This document shows, in pieces, positions 25,964 through 34,038 of a DNA stretch of 64,000 nucleotides. Within the stretch, counting starts at the first letter, position 1. Every line of letters begins with the position of its first letter. Both the position numbers and the translations under genes were made by a program. The stretch is from an uncultured Phaeodactylibacter sp. (lineage in GTDB: Bacteria > Bacteroidota > Bacteroidia > Chitinophagales > Saprospiraceae). The stretch covers positions 1-64,000 of the forward strand of contig CAJXNH010000018.1 of the NCBI GenBank assembly GCA_913057245.1, written 5' to 3'. The notes below the pieces were generated by a model, which saw nothing but the letters and a program-made list of their open reading frames with translations, ran no database searches and was not told the origin of the DNA.

Positions 25964-26680
25964 TTAGTCTTTGATAGTTTTCAGGAACTCTGCGCGCACA
26001 TTTTCATTGAGGAAACGGCCGCTGTACTCTGTGGTAACGGTGCTGCACTGTGTGTGTTTAATACCACGCATTTCCACGCACATATGCTTGGCATCCATAT
26101 ATACTGCAACATCATCAGTTTTGAGCACGCGCTTCAGTTCCGCCGCGATCTGTACGGTAAGCCGTTCCTGTACCTGAGGCCGACGGGCGAAGTGTTCCAC
26201 AATGCGATTGAGCTTAGACAGCCCGATCACTTTGCCGTTAGCGATGTAGGCGATGTGGCACTTGCCGTAAATGGGCAGGAAGTGGTGCTCACAGAAGGAC
26301 TGCACCTGAATCCCTTTCTCCACCAGCATCTGCCGGTAGCCAAATTTATTTTCAAATAAGGATATGGCTGGCTTGGATTCCGGGTTCAGTCCGCCAAAGA
26401 TTTCTTTAACGAACATTTTAGCCACTCGTCTTGGCGTGCCGTTCAGGGAATCATCGTTCAGGTCCAGCCCCAGGGTTTCCATAATTTCCCGGAAATGCTG
26501 ACTGATAATTTCCATTTTTTCTTCGTCAGAGCGATCAAAAGCATCGGCTCGCAATGGCGTGTCCACAGAGGTCGCAGCATGCATATCTCCAAGTTCTTCA
26601 ACAAGATCCTCCCCATTCTTAGGGGCATAGCCGTTTACCTTCCGGGCAATACCATTGCCGGAATATTTTGAATTCACCAT
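25964..26680 (-). CDS. folE: GTP cyclohydrolase I
   Basis: A 238-aa type I enzyme that converts GTP to dihydroneopterin triphosphate, the first step of folate and pterin synthesis. Conserved elements are LNGTPRRVAKMFVKEIFGGL, the zinc-binding and catalytic SFCEHHFLPIYGKCHIAYI, VIGLSKLNRIVEHFARRPQV, and the second zinc Cys with its neighbours HMCVEMRG. The N-terminal 45 residues are a low-conservation extension (GDMHAATSVDTPLRAD). The SDR gene follows 16 bp later. Confidence 0.97.
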   Translation of the reverse strand: MVNSKYSGNGIARKVNGYAPKNGEDLVEELGDMHAATSVDTPLRADAFDRSDEEKMEIISQHFREIMETLGLDLNDDSLNGTPRRVAKMFVKEIFGGLNPESKPAISLFENKFGYRQMLVEKGIQVQSFCEHHFLPIYGKCHIAYIANGKVIGLSKLNRIVEHFARRPQVQERLTVQIAAELKRVLKTDDVAVYMDAKHMCVEMRGIKHTQCSTVTTEYSGRFLNENVRAEFLKTIKD

Positions 26681-26804
26681 AAAGGATGTATTTTGAAATT
26701 TTTCGGGTTATTTGAGCGGCAAATCGTCTACTATTGCCGTATGATCTTAAAACCGATAGCCTAACACCAATTGATTATAATTGTTTAACCATCGATCAAC
26801 CGAA

Positions 26805-27341
26805 ATGGAGCGGACCCTGGCAGTTATCATTTTATCCTTCGGGCTTTGGGCCCTGACCGGGCTGATTGGTTGCACCTCTGATCCGCCGCAGCGCGAATCC
26901 TTTGAAGATTGTTTGTATGGTGCTCCGGAGCCCATTTTCGATGGATCCCTGCCGGGAATTTCTCAGCATCAGTTTAAGTTGGAGCCTGGTAGAGGACTGG
27001 AGCGTTTTGTGTTGAATCAGTCTACTGTTGTGCAAATTGAGCAGACGGGCTGTGATCAGATCAGACAGGAATTTACTTTCTCCTGGGAAGCGGCAAACCG
27101 TCAGGAAGACTGGGCACAGCAGGTCATTCAAAAATACCGGGAGCTAGGTGAACTAGGTGCGCCCTACCTGTCTTTCAGTGCGATCAGCGAAGTACTGCAA
27201 AGCAGACAGGAACAATTGCGCCCCCGGGGAGAGGCCATCTCTTTACAGCCCGGTTTGGCATTCCGGATCAAGGTAGCCGAAGCGGGCCAACAGTCGAAGC
27301 TCGTCACTGTCCTTTATGAAACTGCTCCCGAAGAAGAATAA
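26805..27341 (+). CDS. Putative lipoprotein of unknown function
   Basis: A 178-aa protein. The start at 26805 (MERTLAVIILSFGLWALTG) is chosen because it gives a lipoprotein signal with lipobox LIGC and the lipidated Cys at 22; an ATG eight codons upstream would weaken it. The mature part is hydrophilic and acidic, with two further Cys (EDCLYG, TGCDQIRQEF) and no family I can name. It is divergent from folE and stands alone before a 480-bp intergenic region. Confidence 0.6.
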   Translation: MERTLAVIILSFGLWALTGLIGCTSDPPQRESFEDCLYGAPEPIFDGSLPGISQHQFKLEPGRGLERFVLNQSTVVQIEQTGCDQIRQEFTFSWEAANRQEDWAQQVIQKYRELGELGAPYLSFSAISEVLQSRQEQLRPRGEAISLQPGLAFRIKVAEAGQQSKLVTVLYETAPEEE

Positions 27342-27490
27342 AAAGCCATATTCCGCCTGACAGGCATTACCCCTGATTTACAGCGCATAATGAAAAACCG
27401 AACCAATCCATTAAATCATTTATGTATGTATAGGTGTTTTCACTTCAGCTCATTAACCAAATAATGAGCACCTTTCATCATTTTGTTGCT

Positions 27491-27503
27491 TGACAAATTG
27501 TCA
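27491..27503. promoter_or_regulatory. Operator-like palindrome
   Basis: TGACAAATTGTCA is a perfect 13-bp palindrome around its central base. It overlaps a TTG (27490-27492) that stands 18 nt upstream of TATTTTAG (27511-27518), a plausible promoter. A dimeric regulator bound here would block it. Confidence 0.35.
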
Positions 27504-27524
27504 GCGATAATATTTTAGAAACTG

Positions 27525-27647
27525 CCCCCTTTGTTCTACTTTTAAACCATCGAAAAAAGAGATTCAACTCCCTACAGACACACAAAGATTAAGTATCAGC
27601 AAGTTAGAATGGACTCCGCTGCGTTAATAGCAGCGGAGTCCTTTTTT
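27525..27647 (+). ncRNA. Candidate small RNA or attenuated leader upstream of lpdA
   Basis: From the candidate promoter at 27490-27518 a transcript would start near 27525 and end at a strong terminator: GGACTCCGCTGC (27611-27622), GCAGCGGAGTCC (27630-27641) and six T. The stem shares the core CCGCTGC/GCAGCGG and the trailing TTTTTTATGCC with the terminator at 17259-17297. The lpdA promoter lies after the terminator, so this RNA would be a separate transcript rather than the lpdA leader. Confidence 0.4.
27611..27647 (+). terminator. Orphan intrinsic terminator
   Basis: Perfect 12-bp stem with a 7-nt loop, then six T. The nearest rightward gene ends 270 bp upstream at 27341, so it either ends a long 3' region of that gene or a separate small RNA. 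Confidence 0.85.
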
Positions 27648-27688
27648 ATGCCTTACCGCCGTTGAAAATCGTACTATAGGCTCCTTTG

Positions 27689-27720
27689 TTGTGACAACCG
27701 CGTTTTGGTCAGTATATTTG
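27689..27720 (+). promoter_or_regulatory. Candidate lpdA promoter
   Basis: TATATTTG at 27713-27720 matches TAnnTTTG exactly, with TTG at 27689-27691, 21 nt upstream. Predicted start near 27727 gives a leader of about 100 nt before the lpdA ATG. Confidence 0.5.
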
Positions 27721-27824
27721 CGCTAATTTTCCAGCAGTCTGAAAAGCTGGAGGCTTGAAAATTTTCGCCTACGCCTGCTAAGCGATACGCAGGTAGACTC
27801 ATAATTAAAACCAGAAACAAGAAC

Positions 27825-29225
27825 ATGGATAAGTTTGATCTGATTGTAGTTGGCAGTGGTCCGGGAGGATACGTTGCCGCCATCCGCGCTTCACAACTCG
27901 GTATGAAAGTTGGTGTAGTAGAACGGGAATCACTGGGGGGCATTTGCCTGAATTGGGGCTGTATCCCCACCAAGGCCCTGCTGAAGAGTGCTCAGGTTTT
28001 TGAATACATCAACCACGCAGAAGACTATGGCATCAAAGTCGATAAAGCCAGCGTTGACTTCACCGGTATGGTGAAACGCAGCCGTAACGTGGCGGATGGT
28101 ATGAGCAAGGGGATTAACTTCCTGTTCCGCAAAAATAAAATCACCGTACTCGATGGCCACGGCAAATTGCTCCGCGGTAAAAAAGTAGAGGTGACAGACA
28201 AAGACGGCAAAAAGAAAGAATACAGCGCTGAGCACATCATCATTGCTACCGGTGGGCGGGCCAAAGAGCTACCTACCGTTCCCATTGACGGGGAAAAGGT
28301 CATTGAGTACCGCAAAGCGATGAGCCTCGAAAAGCAGCCAAAGAAGATGGTGGTGGTGGGCGCCGGTGCAATCGGTACCGAATTTGCCTATTTCTACAGC
28401 TCTATTGGCACGGAAGTCACAGTGGTGGAATTCATGGAGCAAGGCCTGGTACCCCGCGAAGATGCCGACGTGAGCAAGGAGATGAATAAAATCTACAAGA
28501 AGAAAGGCATCAATATTCTGGGCAACACCTCTGTAGAATCAGTTGACACCAAAGGCAAGGGATGCACCGTTACCGTTAAGAACCGGAAAACCGGAAAGAC
28601 GGAAGAAATCAAGTGCGATGTCGTACTTTCAGCAGCGGGCGTAACGCCAAACACAGAGAATATCGGCCTGGAAGCACTGGGCATCAAAACGGATCGCGGC
28701 CTGATTCAGGTGGATGAATTTTACCGCACCAACGTAGCTGGCATTTACGCAATCGGCGATGTGACACCTGGTGCGGCACTGGCGCACGTTGCAAGTGCTG
28801 AAGGTATTCTCTGCGTAGAGAAAATTGCCGGTGAAAACCCACAACCGATAGACTACAATAATATCCCAGCCTGTACTTACTGTGTACCTGAGGTCGCCTC
28901 AGTAGGCTACACAGAACAGGCGGCTAAGGATGCCGGCTACGAAATTAAGGTAGGCAAATTCCCATTCTCCGCTTCCGGAAAAGCGAGCGCAGCTGGTGCT
29001 AAAGAGGGCTTCGTAAAGGTCATTTTTGATGCGAAGTACGGCGAGTTCCTGGGCGCCCACATGGTTGGCATGAATGTAACGGAGATGATTGCTGAGGTGG
29101 TGGCTGCCCGTAAACTGGAAACCACTGGCCATGAGATCATCAAAGCGGTACACCCGCACCCCACGATGAGCGAGGCGGTGATGGAAGCGGCAGCAGCGGC
29201 TTACGATGAGGTGATCCACCTGTAG
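27825..29225 (+). CDS. lpdA: Dihydrolipoyl dehydrogenase
   Basis: A 466-aa E3 flavoprotein that reoxidises dihydrolipoamide in pyruvate, 2-oxoglutarate, branched-chain 2-oxo-acid and glycine-cleavage complexes. FAD-binding GSGPGGYVAAIRASQLG at the N-terminus, the redox disulfide GGICLNWGCIPTKAL, NAD-binding GAGAIGTEFAYFYSSIGTEV, FAD-binding YAIGDVTPG and the C-terminal active-site HPHPTMSEAVMEA are all present. No other complex subunit is adjacent. Monocistronic by its flanking promoter and terminator. Confidence 0.96.
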   Translation: MDKFDLIVVGSGPGGYVAAIRASQLGMKVGVVERESLGGICLNWGCIPTKALLKSAQVFEYINHAEDYGIKVDKASVDFTGMVKRSRNVADGMSKGINFLFRKNKITVLDGHGKLLRGKKVEVTDKDGKKKEYSAEHIIIATGGRAKELPTVPIDGEKVIEYRKAMSLEKQPKKMVVVGAGAIGTEFAYFYSSIGTEVTVVEFMEQGLVPREDADVSKEMNKIYKKKGINILGNTSVESVDTKGKGCTVTVKNRKTGKTEEIKCDVVLSAAGVTPNTENIGLEALGIKTDRGLIQVDEFYRTNVAGIYAIGDVTPGAALAHVASAEGILCVEKIAGENPQPIDYNNIPACTYCVPEVASVGYTEQAAKDAGYEIKVGKFPFSASGKASAAGAKEGFVKVIFDAKYGEFLGAHMVGMNVTEMIAEVVAARKLETTGHEIIKAVHPHPTMSEAVMEAAAAAYDEVIHL

Positions 29226-29262
29226 GGGAATTGAACAACTGCGGTGTGAGCTGCAAATATCA

Positions 29263-29305
29263 GGGCTCATGCGCCCCCAATTGGGGACGCATGAGCCCTT
29301 TTTTT
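29263..29305 (+). terminator. Intrinsic terminator after lpdA
   Basis: GGGCTCATGCG (29263-29273) pairs with CGCATGAGCCC (29288-29298), with a GC-rich CCCC/GGGG inner extension, then seven T. The T-run abuts the stop codon of the convergent HlyD gene. Confidence 0.92.
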
Positions 29306-29306
29306 C

Positions 29307-30584
29307 TTAACTTCTAAAATGCTCAAAAATTCGCTCAATAAACCGCTTATCCTTAATGATAATATTGGCTTTGCCCTTCATAGTCTGAGAGGCATCCAAC
29401 TCCCGGCCGAACTCAGTAATCAGGCCCCTCGGGAAGTCAATCGTTAAGGCGACCTGACCATTGATGGGTACCTGACTAATAGATTCGACACGCCCGATTG
29501 TTGAGCCGAACTCCAGTACCGGATAGACCTCGAAACTGACAACTACTTTTTTACCAGGCTTTACCGGGCTGGCTTTAGCTACCGGCAACCATATGGTGCC
29601 TTTTGCTTCCTGTTCCAGCTGCGGGACGACCACGCCGATCTCAAAACCTTCTTCGACAAATTGCTGCTCTGTGATGTCTTCCATGTAAAGTGAAACCACC
29701 CCGGCGACCGGAGCCGTGATGACGTACTTGAACATCCATTCCTCCACGGCGCGCTGCAGGTCGTTGAAACGCTCCCGAAGTTCAATGCCGGCCTGTTTTT
29801 TGCTCTCAACGGAACCTTCGCGGACGCCTGTTTTCTCCGCACGGATGCGCTCTTCTTCTAATTCGCGGTTTTTGATAGAAGATTCCACACTCTCCCGCAT
29901 TCGTTGCAGGCTGAGCAAGGACTCTCTGGTTTTTTCAATACGGGATTCGGCCAGCAGGTTATCCCGGACCAGCTTTTCCTCTCTTCCCAGCCGCTCCTGA
30001 ACCAGCTTGATCTGGCTATCCAGGTTTTCAATTCTCCGCAGATCGGAGCGGATGATGCTCTGTATCTTTTGAAGCTCACGCTCCAATTGGTCAATGCTGT
30101 ATTTGTCGTAAGGGTTTTCCTCATACTGCTGCCTCACCTTCTGCTGCCGGTAGAAATCGTAGAGCGGCTCTTTGACGGCCCCCAGGACGAAGGTATCGGG
30201 TACCGAAAAAGCAAGTAAGGCAGAATCGGTAGGCGCTTCCATCATCATCATTTTGGATTCCAGCGTGAGCATGTCCTCCAAACGGGCATTGCTTTTGAAA
30301 ACGACGATCACATCATTTTCCTTAACCGCAGCCTCATTTTCCACCAGAATGGATTGTACCCGGCCACTGATGTTGGATACCAGCCGCTTAGGCGGCTCTT
30401 TGGAAGATACCGTTATCCCGGCATCCACCACCACCGGGTATTCTATAAAATAACTGATGTAGCCGAGCGCCACTACGACAAGCAAGGCCAACAGCGTGCC
30501 AAACCGGGCCATCCATGGTGGTGGGGTACCCAGGATTTCCTGTACCTCCTCACTCCGGATTTCTATATTTTCGTGCTCTTGCAT
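29307..30584 (-). CDS. HlyD-family membrane fusion (periplasmic adaptor) protein
   Basis: A 425-aa adaptor that links an inner-membrane exporter to an outer-membrane channel. A cytoplasmic N-terminus of about 25 residues is followed by a transmembrane helix (about 26-46, ARFGTLLALLVVVALGYISY), then the first lipoyl-like half (NISGRVQSILVENEAAVKEN). A long charged coiled coil follows (about 150-280, rich in Glu/Arg/Leu), then the second lipoyl half (ITAPVAGVVSLYMEDITEQQ) and a beta-barrel region to the end. It lies 12 bp downstream of the C39-ABC exporter gene, so the pair forms a type I-like export module. No TolC-like outer-membrane gene is in the window. Confidence 0.9.
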   Translation of the reverse strand: MQEHENIEIRSEEVQEILGTPPPWMARFGTLLALLVVVALGYISYFIEYPVVVDAGITVSSKEPPKRLVSNISGRVQSILVENEAAVKENDVIVVFKSNARLEDMLTLESKMMMMEAPTDSALLAFSVPDTFVLGAVKEPLYDFYRQQKVRQQYEENPYDKYSIDQLERELQKIQSIIRSDLRRIENLDSQIKLVQERLGREEKLVRDNLLAESRIEKTRESLLSLQRMRESVESSIKNRELEEERIRAEKTGVREGSVESKKQAGIELRERFNDLQRAVEEWMFKYVITAPVAGVVSLYMEDITEQQFVEEGFEIGVVVPQLEQEAKGTIWLPVAKASPVKPGKKVVVSFEVYPVLEFGSTIGRVESISQVPINGQVALTIDFPRGLITEFGRELDASQTMKGKANIIIKDKRFIERIFEHFRS

Positions 30585-30596
30585 AAGTGGTAAGAT

Positions 30597-32786
30597 TTAT
30601 GCGCCCAGCTCCAGTTGATTGCGGACTAATTGGTAATAGGCGCCCCGCAGATAGGTCAGTTCGTCATGCGTGCCCTGCTCTACAATTTCTCCACCCTCGA
30701 GTACGATGATATTATCCGCATTCATCACCGTGCTCAGACGGTGGGCTACGGTGACCACAGTACGCCCCCGGAAAAAATCCTCCAGGTTTTCCATAATTAG
30801 CATCTCATTATAGGCATCCAACGCGGTAGTCGCTTCATCGAAGAAGATATAATCCGGGTTTTTGTAGACCGCACGGGCGATAAGCATGCGCTGACGTTGC
30901 CCCTGACTAAGCCCCAGGCCTTCCTGACCGATTTTAGTATTGTATCCCAGCGGCAGAGATTCAATGAAGGTCTGAATATTAGCCACTTTTACGGCATTCA
31001 GCAGTTTTCTTTTATCGATGATTTCATCGCCCAATGCAATATTACGGGCAATAGAATCAAAGAAAATGTACCCGTCTTGCATAACTACCCCACATTTATT
31101 CCGCCAAAGCCGGTTATTGACATTGGACAGGTTGATATCCCCGAGGCGGATCGCACCTTCGGAAGGCTGATAGATGTTGAGGAGCAGCTTGAGAATGGTG
31201 GTCTTGCCACTTCCACTCGTACCCACGATGGCCGTGCTCTGCCCTTTAGGAATGCGTAGGTTAACGTTGCGCAGGACGGTTGGGGAGTGTGGCCCATTGT
31301 ACTGAAAGCTTACGTTCTCCAATATCAGATCACCGTACTCCGGTAGGATGGTGATTTTCTCTTCCAGGTTCTCCTCGTTGTCGCGGACGTGGATTTCGTT
31401 GAGGCGCTCCAGGCTGATTTTGGCTTCCTGCCGGGCCCTCAGAAACTCGAACAGCTGGTTAAGCGGGGAATTCATCTGCCCGATGATATACTGAACGCCC
31501 AGGAGCATTCCCAGCGACATTTCATTATCCATGACCGCCTTGGCGACGATGAAAATAATCAGCAGGTTCTTGGTCTCATTGAAAAACCCGGAGCCGGCAC
31601 GTTGTATTTGCCCAATGCGCAGAGCACTGACACTTGTCCGGAACAACCGGGCCTGAATCCGTTCCCAAGCCCACCGCTTTTGTTTTTCTGCATTGTGGAG
31701 TTTGATGTCCTGCATGCCACTGATGAGTTCCATCAGGTTGCTTTGGTTCTCCGCAGACTGATCAAAGTGTTTATAATCCAGCTCCCGCCTCAGGTACTGG
31801 AAATAGAAAATCCAACCGATTTGAGCCAGCGTAAAAATGGCAAAAATACCGAAAACCTTTACATTCCAAACCAAAAGTACTCCGGCAAAAACCAGGATGT
31901 TCGCAAAGGTAAAAATGGAAACCAGGGAGGTAGAGGTCAGAAAACGCTGCACCCGCTCATGGTCTGCAATCCGCTGCATTAGATCACCGGTCACCTTAGA
32001 ATCAAAGAAGCTAATGGGTAGCTTGGTCAGCTTGATCAGGAAGTCAGAAATCAGGCTAATGTTAACACGAACCGTCACATGCAACAAAATCCAGCTACGG
32101 AATTGCTCTACGGCCATCATCGTTGCAAACAGGAAAAACTGTGCCAGCAAAATGAGCTGTATGAAATTCAGGTCATCGTTTTCAATCCCTGTATCAATAA
32201 TAGATTTGACCAGAAAAGGAAAAACAAGCTGCAACAAACTACCCAGTGCCAGCCCTACACCCAGCTGAATGAGCAGGGGGCGGTAACGCTGAAAGTAGCT
32301 TCTCACATAGCCAAAGCCGGATTTATTGATTTTTTCTCCTTCGCGGGCATAAAACTCCGGTGTGGGCTCGAGCAGGAGGAGTACGCCGACATCTTCGCCA
32401 TCCTCCACATCACTTGCCCAGTTTTCGAGGAATTCTTCCCGGGTCAGCTTGAATTTGCCCGCTGCCGGATCGGCAATCCACACATGCCTGGCATTTGCCT
32501 TGTAGACCACCACGAAGTGCTCCTGTTTCCAGTGCGCCACAGCGGGCACCGGAATATCTCTTGCCAGGCGGTCGAAGGTGGTCTTCACCGCCAGGCTTTG
32601 CAGCCCGATATGCTCTGCTGCGTCACTGATGCCCAAAAGAGTGACGCCCTGCTTGCCCATATAAGTCAGGTCACGGAGATACTCAAGCGAGTAGTACCGC
32701 CCAAAATGACGGGACACCATGCGCAGGCAAGTCGCCCCGCAGTCCATCGCGTCTAGTTGCTGGTAAAATGGAAATCTCCCCGACAT
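30597..32786 (-). CDS. Peptidase-containing ABC exporter (C39 peptidase, TMD, NBD)
   Basis: A 729-aa bacteriocin/peptide exporter of the PCAT type that removes a double-glycine leader while exporting the peptide. The N-terminal C39 domain (1-140) has the catalytic Cys16 (MDCGATCLRM), His90 (HWKQEHFVVVY) and Asp106 (IADPAAGKF), so it should be an active protease. Six membrane helices span about 160-440. The ATPase domain (about 480-729) has Walker A GTSGSGKTT, signature GLSQGQRQRM, Walker B YIFFDEATTAL and the H-loop VAHRLS. The HlyD-type adaptor follows 12 bp later. No peptide precursor with a GG leader was found next to it, so the cargo must be encoded elsewhere. Confidence 0.93.
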   Translation of the reverse strand: MSGRFPFYQQLDAMDCGATCLRMVSRHFGRYYSLEYLRDLTYMGKQGVTLLGISDAAEHIGLQSLAVKTTFDRLARDIPVPAVAHWKQEHFVVVYKANARHVWIADPAAGKFKLTREEFLENWASDVEDGEDVGVLLLLEPTPEFYAREGEKINKSGFGYVRSYFQRYRPLLIQLGVGLALGSLLQLVFPFLVKSIIDTGIENDDLNFIQLILLAQFFLFATMMAVEQFRSWILLHVTVRVNISLISDFLIKLTKLPISFFDSKVTGDLMQRIADHERVQRFLTSTSLVSIFTFANILVFAGVLLVWNVKVFGIFAIFTLAQIGWIFYFQYLRRELDYKHFDQSAENQSNLMELISGMQDIKLHNAEKQKRWAWERIQARLFRTSVSALRIGQIQRAGSGFFNETKNLLIIFIVAKAVMDNEMSLGMLLGVQYIIGQMNSPLNQLFEFLRARQEAKISLERLNEIHVRDNEENLEEKITILPEYGDLILENVSFQYNGPHSPTVLRNVNLRIPKGQSTAIVGTSGSGKTTILKLLLNIYQPSEGAIRLGDINLSNVNNRLWRNKCGVVMQDGYIFFDSIARNIALGDEIIDKRKLLNAVKVANIQTFIESLPLGYNTKIGQEGLGLSQGQRQRMLIARAVYKNPDYIFFDEATTALDAYNEMLIMENLEDFFRGRTVVTVAHRLSTVMNADNIIVLEGGEIVEQGTHDELTYLRGAYYQLVRNQLELGA

Positions 32787-33081
32787 TTGTAAATAGCCTT
32801 AATTGTGGTCAAGCCAAACGCAAAAAATAGTCTTTTTGCTCCCGGCCTGATCTCTGCGCCCGCTCAGTATTCTCCTCAAAAGCCTGGCACAGAAATCTCT
32901 CTGATGCTGTTCTCTGAATAGCAACTATAGCAGTGTCAGGCATTCAGGGAACAAATTTAAATACGAAATATAAGGCGTTCAGGTATCTTTTAAAACAAAG
33001 TCACCGCAATTTCTTTAAAAACCGGGCAAAAAGCAACTTATGTAATTGAAATAGTGATATTTTTGGGCAAATTTGGGCTGA
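32787..33081. other. AT-rich divergent promoter region between the ABC exporter and GT2 genes
   Basis: Two exact -7 boxes point outwards: TAAATTTG on the minus strand (32959-32952) for the exporter operon, and TATTTTTG on the plus strand (33058-33065) for the glycosyltransferase. Neither has a TTTG at the normal 19-nt distance. A 44-codon minus-strand open frame (32943-32809) lies in the exporter leader, but it has no GG motif and no obvious ribosome-binding site. Confidence 0.45.
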
Positions 33082-34038
33082 ATGTACAATAGTTTCATCA
33101 CTGTGGTCTGCGTTTTAGAGCATACGCATGAACTCCGTCTGTTGCCGGATTACCTGCGAAATACTTTCGGCGTAGTTCGTCAGCACTTTACAGATTTCGA
33201 GTTCATCGTGGTCAACAACAATCCCGAAGCTTCTGCCGATGATGCCATCGAACAGTTGCCGGACGATCTGAAACACAACGTGTACCTGCTCAACCTTTCC
33301 CGCGCCACCAATCACAATCATGCCGTTCTGGCGGGCCTGGACCGGAGCAACGGAGACTATACGGTAATTTTTGAGTTCGATTTCTATCAGCAGCCTGAAT
33401 TGATCCTGCAGCTTTTTGAGCACAGCCGTAGCGAAGGGGCGGATATTGTTTACATGCGGGCCCGGCAACGGCAGGCAGGTGCCCACTTTCGCCCGTTTTA
33501 CCGCCTTTTTTACTTTATCCTGCGCCGCTATTCAGCGCTTGAAGTGGATGAGATGGCGCACAACACCCGGGTTATTTCCCGCCGAGCGCTCAATTCCCTG
33601 CTCCGCCTGCGGGAGAACCTGCGGTACATGAAGGCCATTTACTCCATCGTGGGCTACAAAACGCGCTACCTGGAGACCGATGAGCCCCTTCATGGCAGAG
33701 AGCAGGAGTCCTTCTCAGAACGCTTTCGGACCTCGCTTATCGCTATTACGTCCTTTACCACTTTCCTGCGTTCCCTGCTACTGTGGATATTCCTTTTTTC
33801 GCTGATCTTTCTTATTGGCGTTATCGCTAATGCGCTGAAAGTGAAATTTACGGGCGTGGATTTATTTGGTAGTGCCGGTGAGCCTTACCCGGGATGGACC
33901 TTTCTGGTCGTCCTTATTGCCATTTTCTTTGCGACCACCTGCCTGAATTTGTACATCATGTCGATTTATCTGTCGAATATCTATAATGAAATCAAGCAAC
34001 GTCCGCTATATATCCTTGAATCTATTAAGCGATTCTAG
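33082..34038 (+). CDS. Family 2 glycosyltransferase with two C-terminal membrane helices (GtrB/DPM-like)
   Basis: A 318-aa protein. The N-terminal GT-A domain has the expected strand order: FITVVCVLEHTHEL, then DFEFIVVNNNPEASADD, NLSRATNHNHAVLAGLDRSN and the metal-binding strand YTVIFEFDFYQQPE. In polyprenyl-phosphate glycosyltransferases this last segment usually reads DADLQDPPE; here the first Asp is Glu-Phe (EFD), an altered DxD. Two long hydrophobic helices follow at about 230-260 and 275-300. The likely product is a polyprenyl-phosphate sugar for envelope glycans, but donor and acceptor cannot be told. Its last 14 bp overlap the end of the convergent hydrolase gene. Confidence 0.82.
   Translation: MYNSFITVVCVLEHTHELRLLPDYLRNTFGVVRQHFTDFEFIVVNNNPEASADDAIEQLPDDLKHNVYLLNLSRATNHNHAVLAGLDRSNGDYTVIFEFDFYQQPELILQLFEHSRSEGADIVYMRARQRQAGAHFRPFYRLFYFILRRYSALEVDEMAHNTRVISRRALNSLLRLRENLRYMKAIYSIVGYKTRYLETDEPLHGREQESFSERFRTSLIAITSFTTFLRSLLLWIFLFSLIFLIGVIANALKVKFTGVDLFGSAGEPYPGWTFLVVLIAIFFATTCLNLYIMSIYLSNIYNEIKQRPLYILESIKRF

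Larger units (their letters stand above)
27342..27824. other. 483-bp region before lpdA: operator-like palindrome, orphan terminator and lpdA promoter
   Basis: No protein gene is visible. Features in order: an imperfect hairpin GCTCATT/AATGAGC (about 27455-27476); a 13-bp palindrome TGACAAATTGTCA (27491-27503) overlapping a possible -33 TTG; a candidate -7 TATTTTAG (27511-27518); the terminator at 27611-27647; and the lpdA promoter at 27689-27720. Confidence 0.55.

Noticed and set aside
32809-32943. 44-codon minus-strand open frame just upstream of the C39-ABC exporter, considered as its peptide cargo
   Set aside because: No double-glycine or hydrophobic leader, no ribosome-binding site, and the predicted -7 box sits immediately before its ATG. 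More likely exporter leader sequence.
34025-34038. 14-bp overlap of convergent GT2 and hydrolase genes considered as a regulatory antisense device
   Set aside because: Short convergent overlaps of stop codons are common in compact bacterial genomes and nothing else supports regulation.
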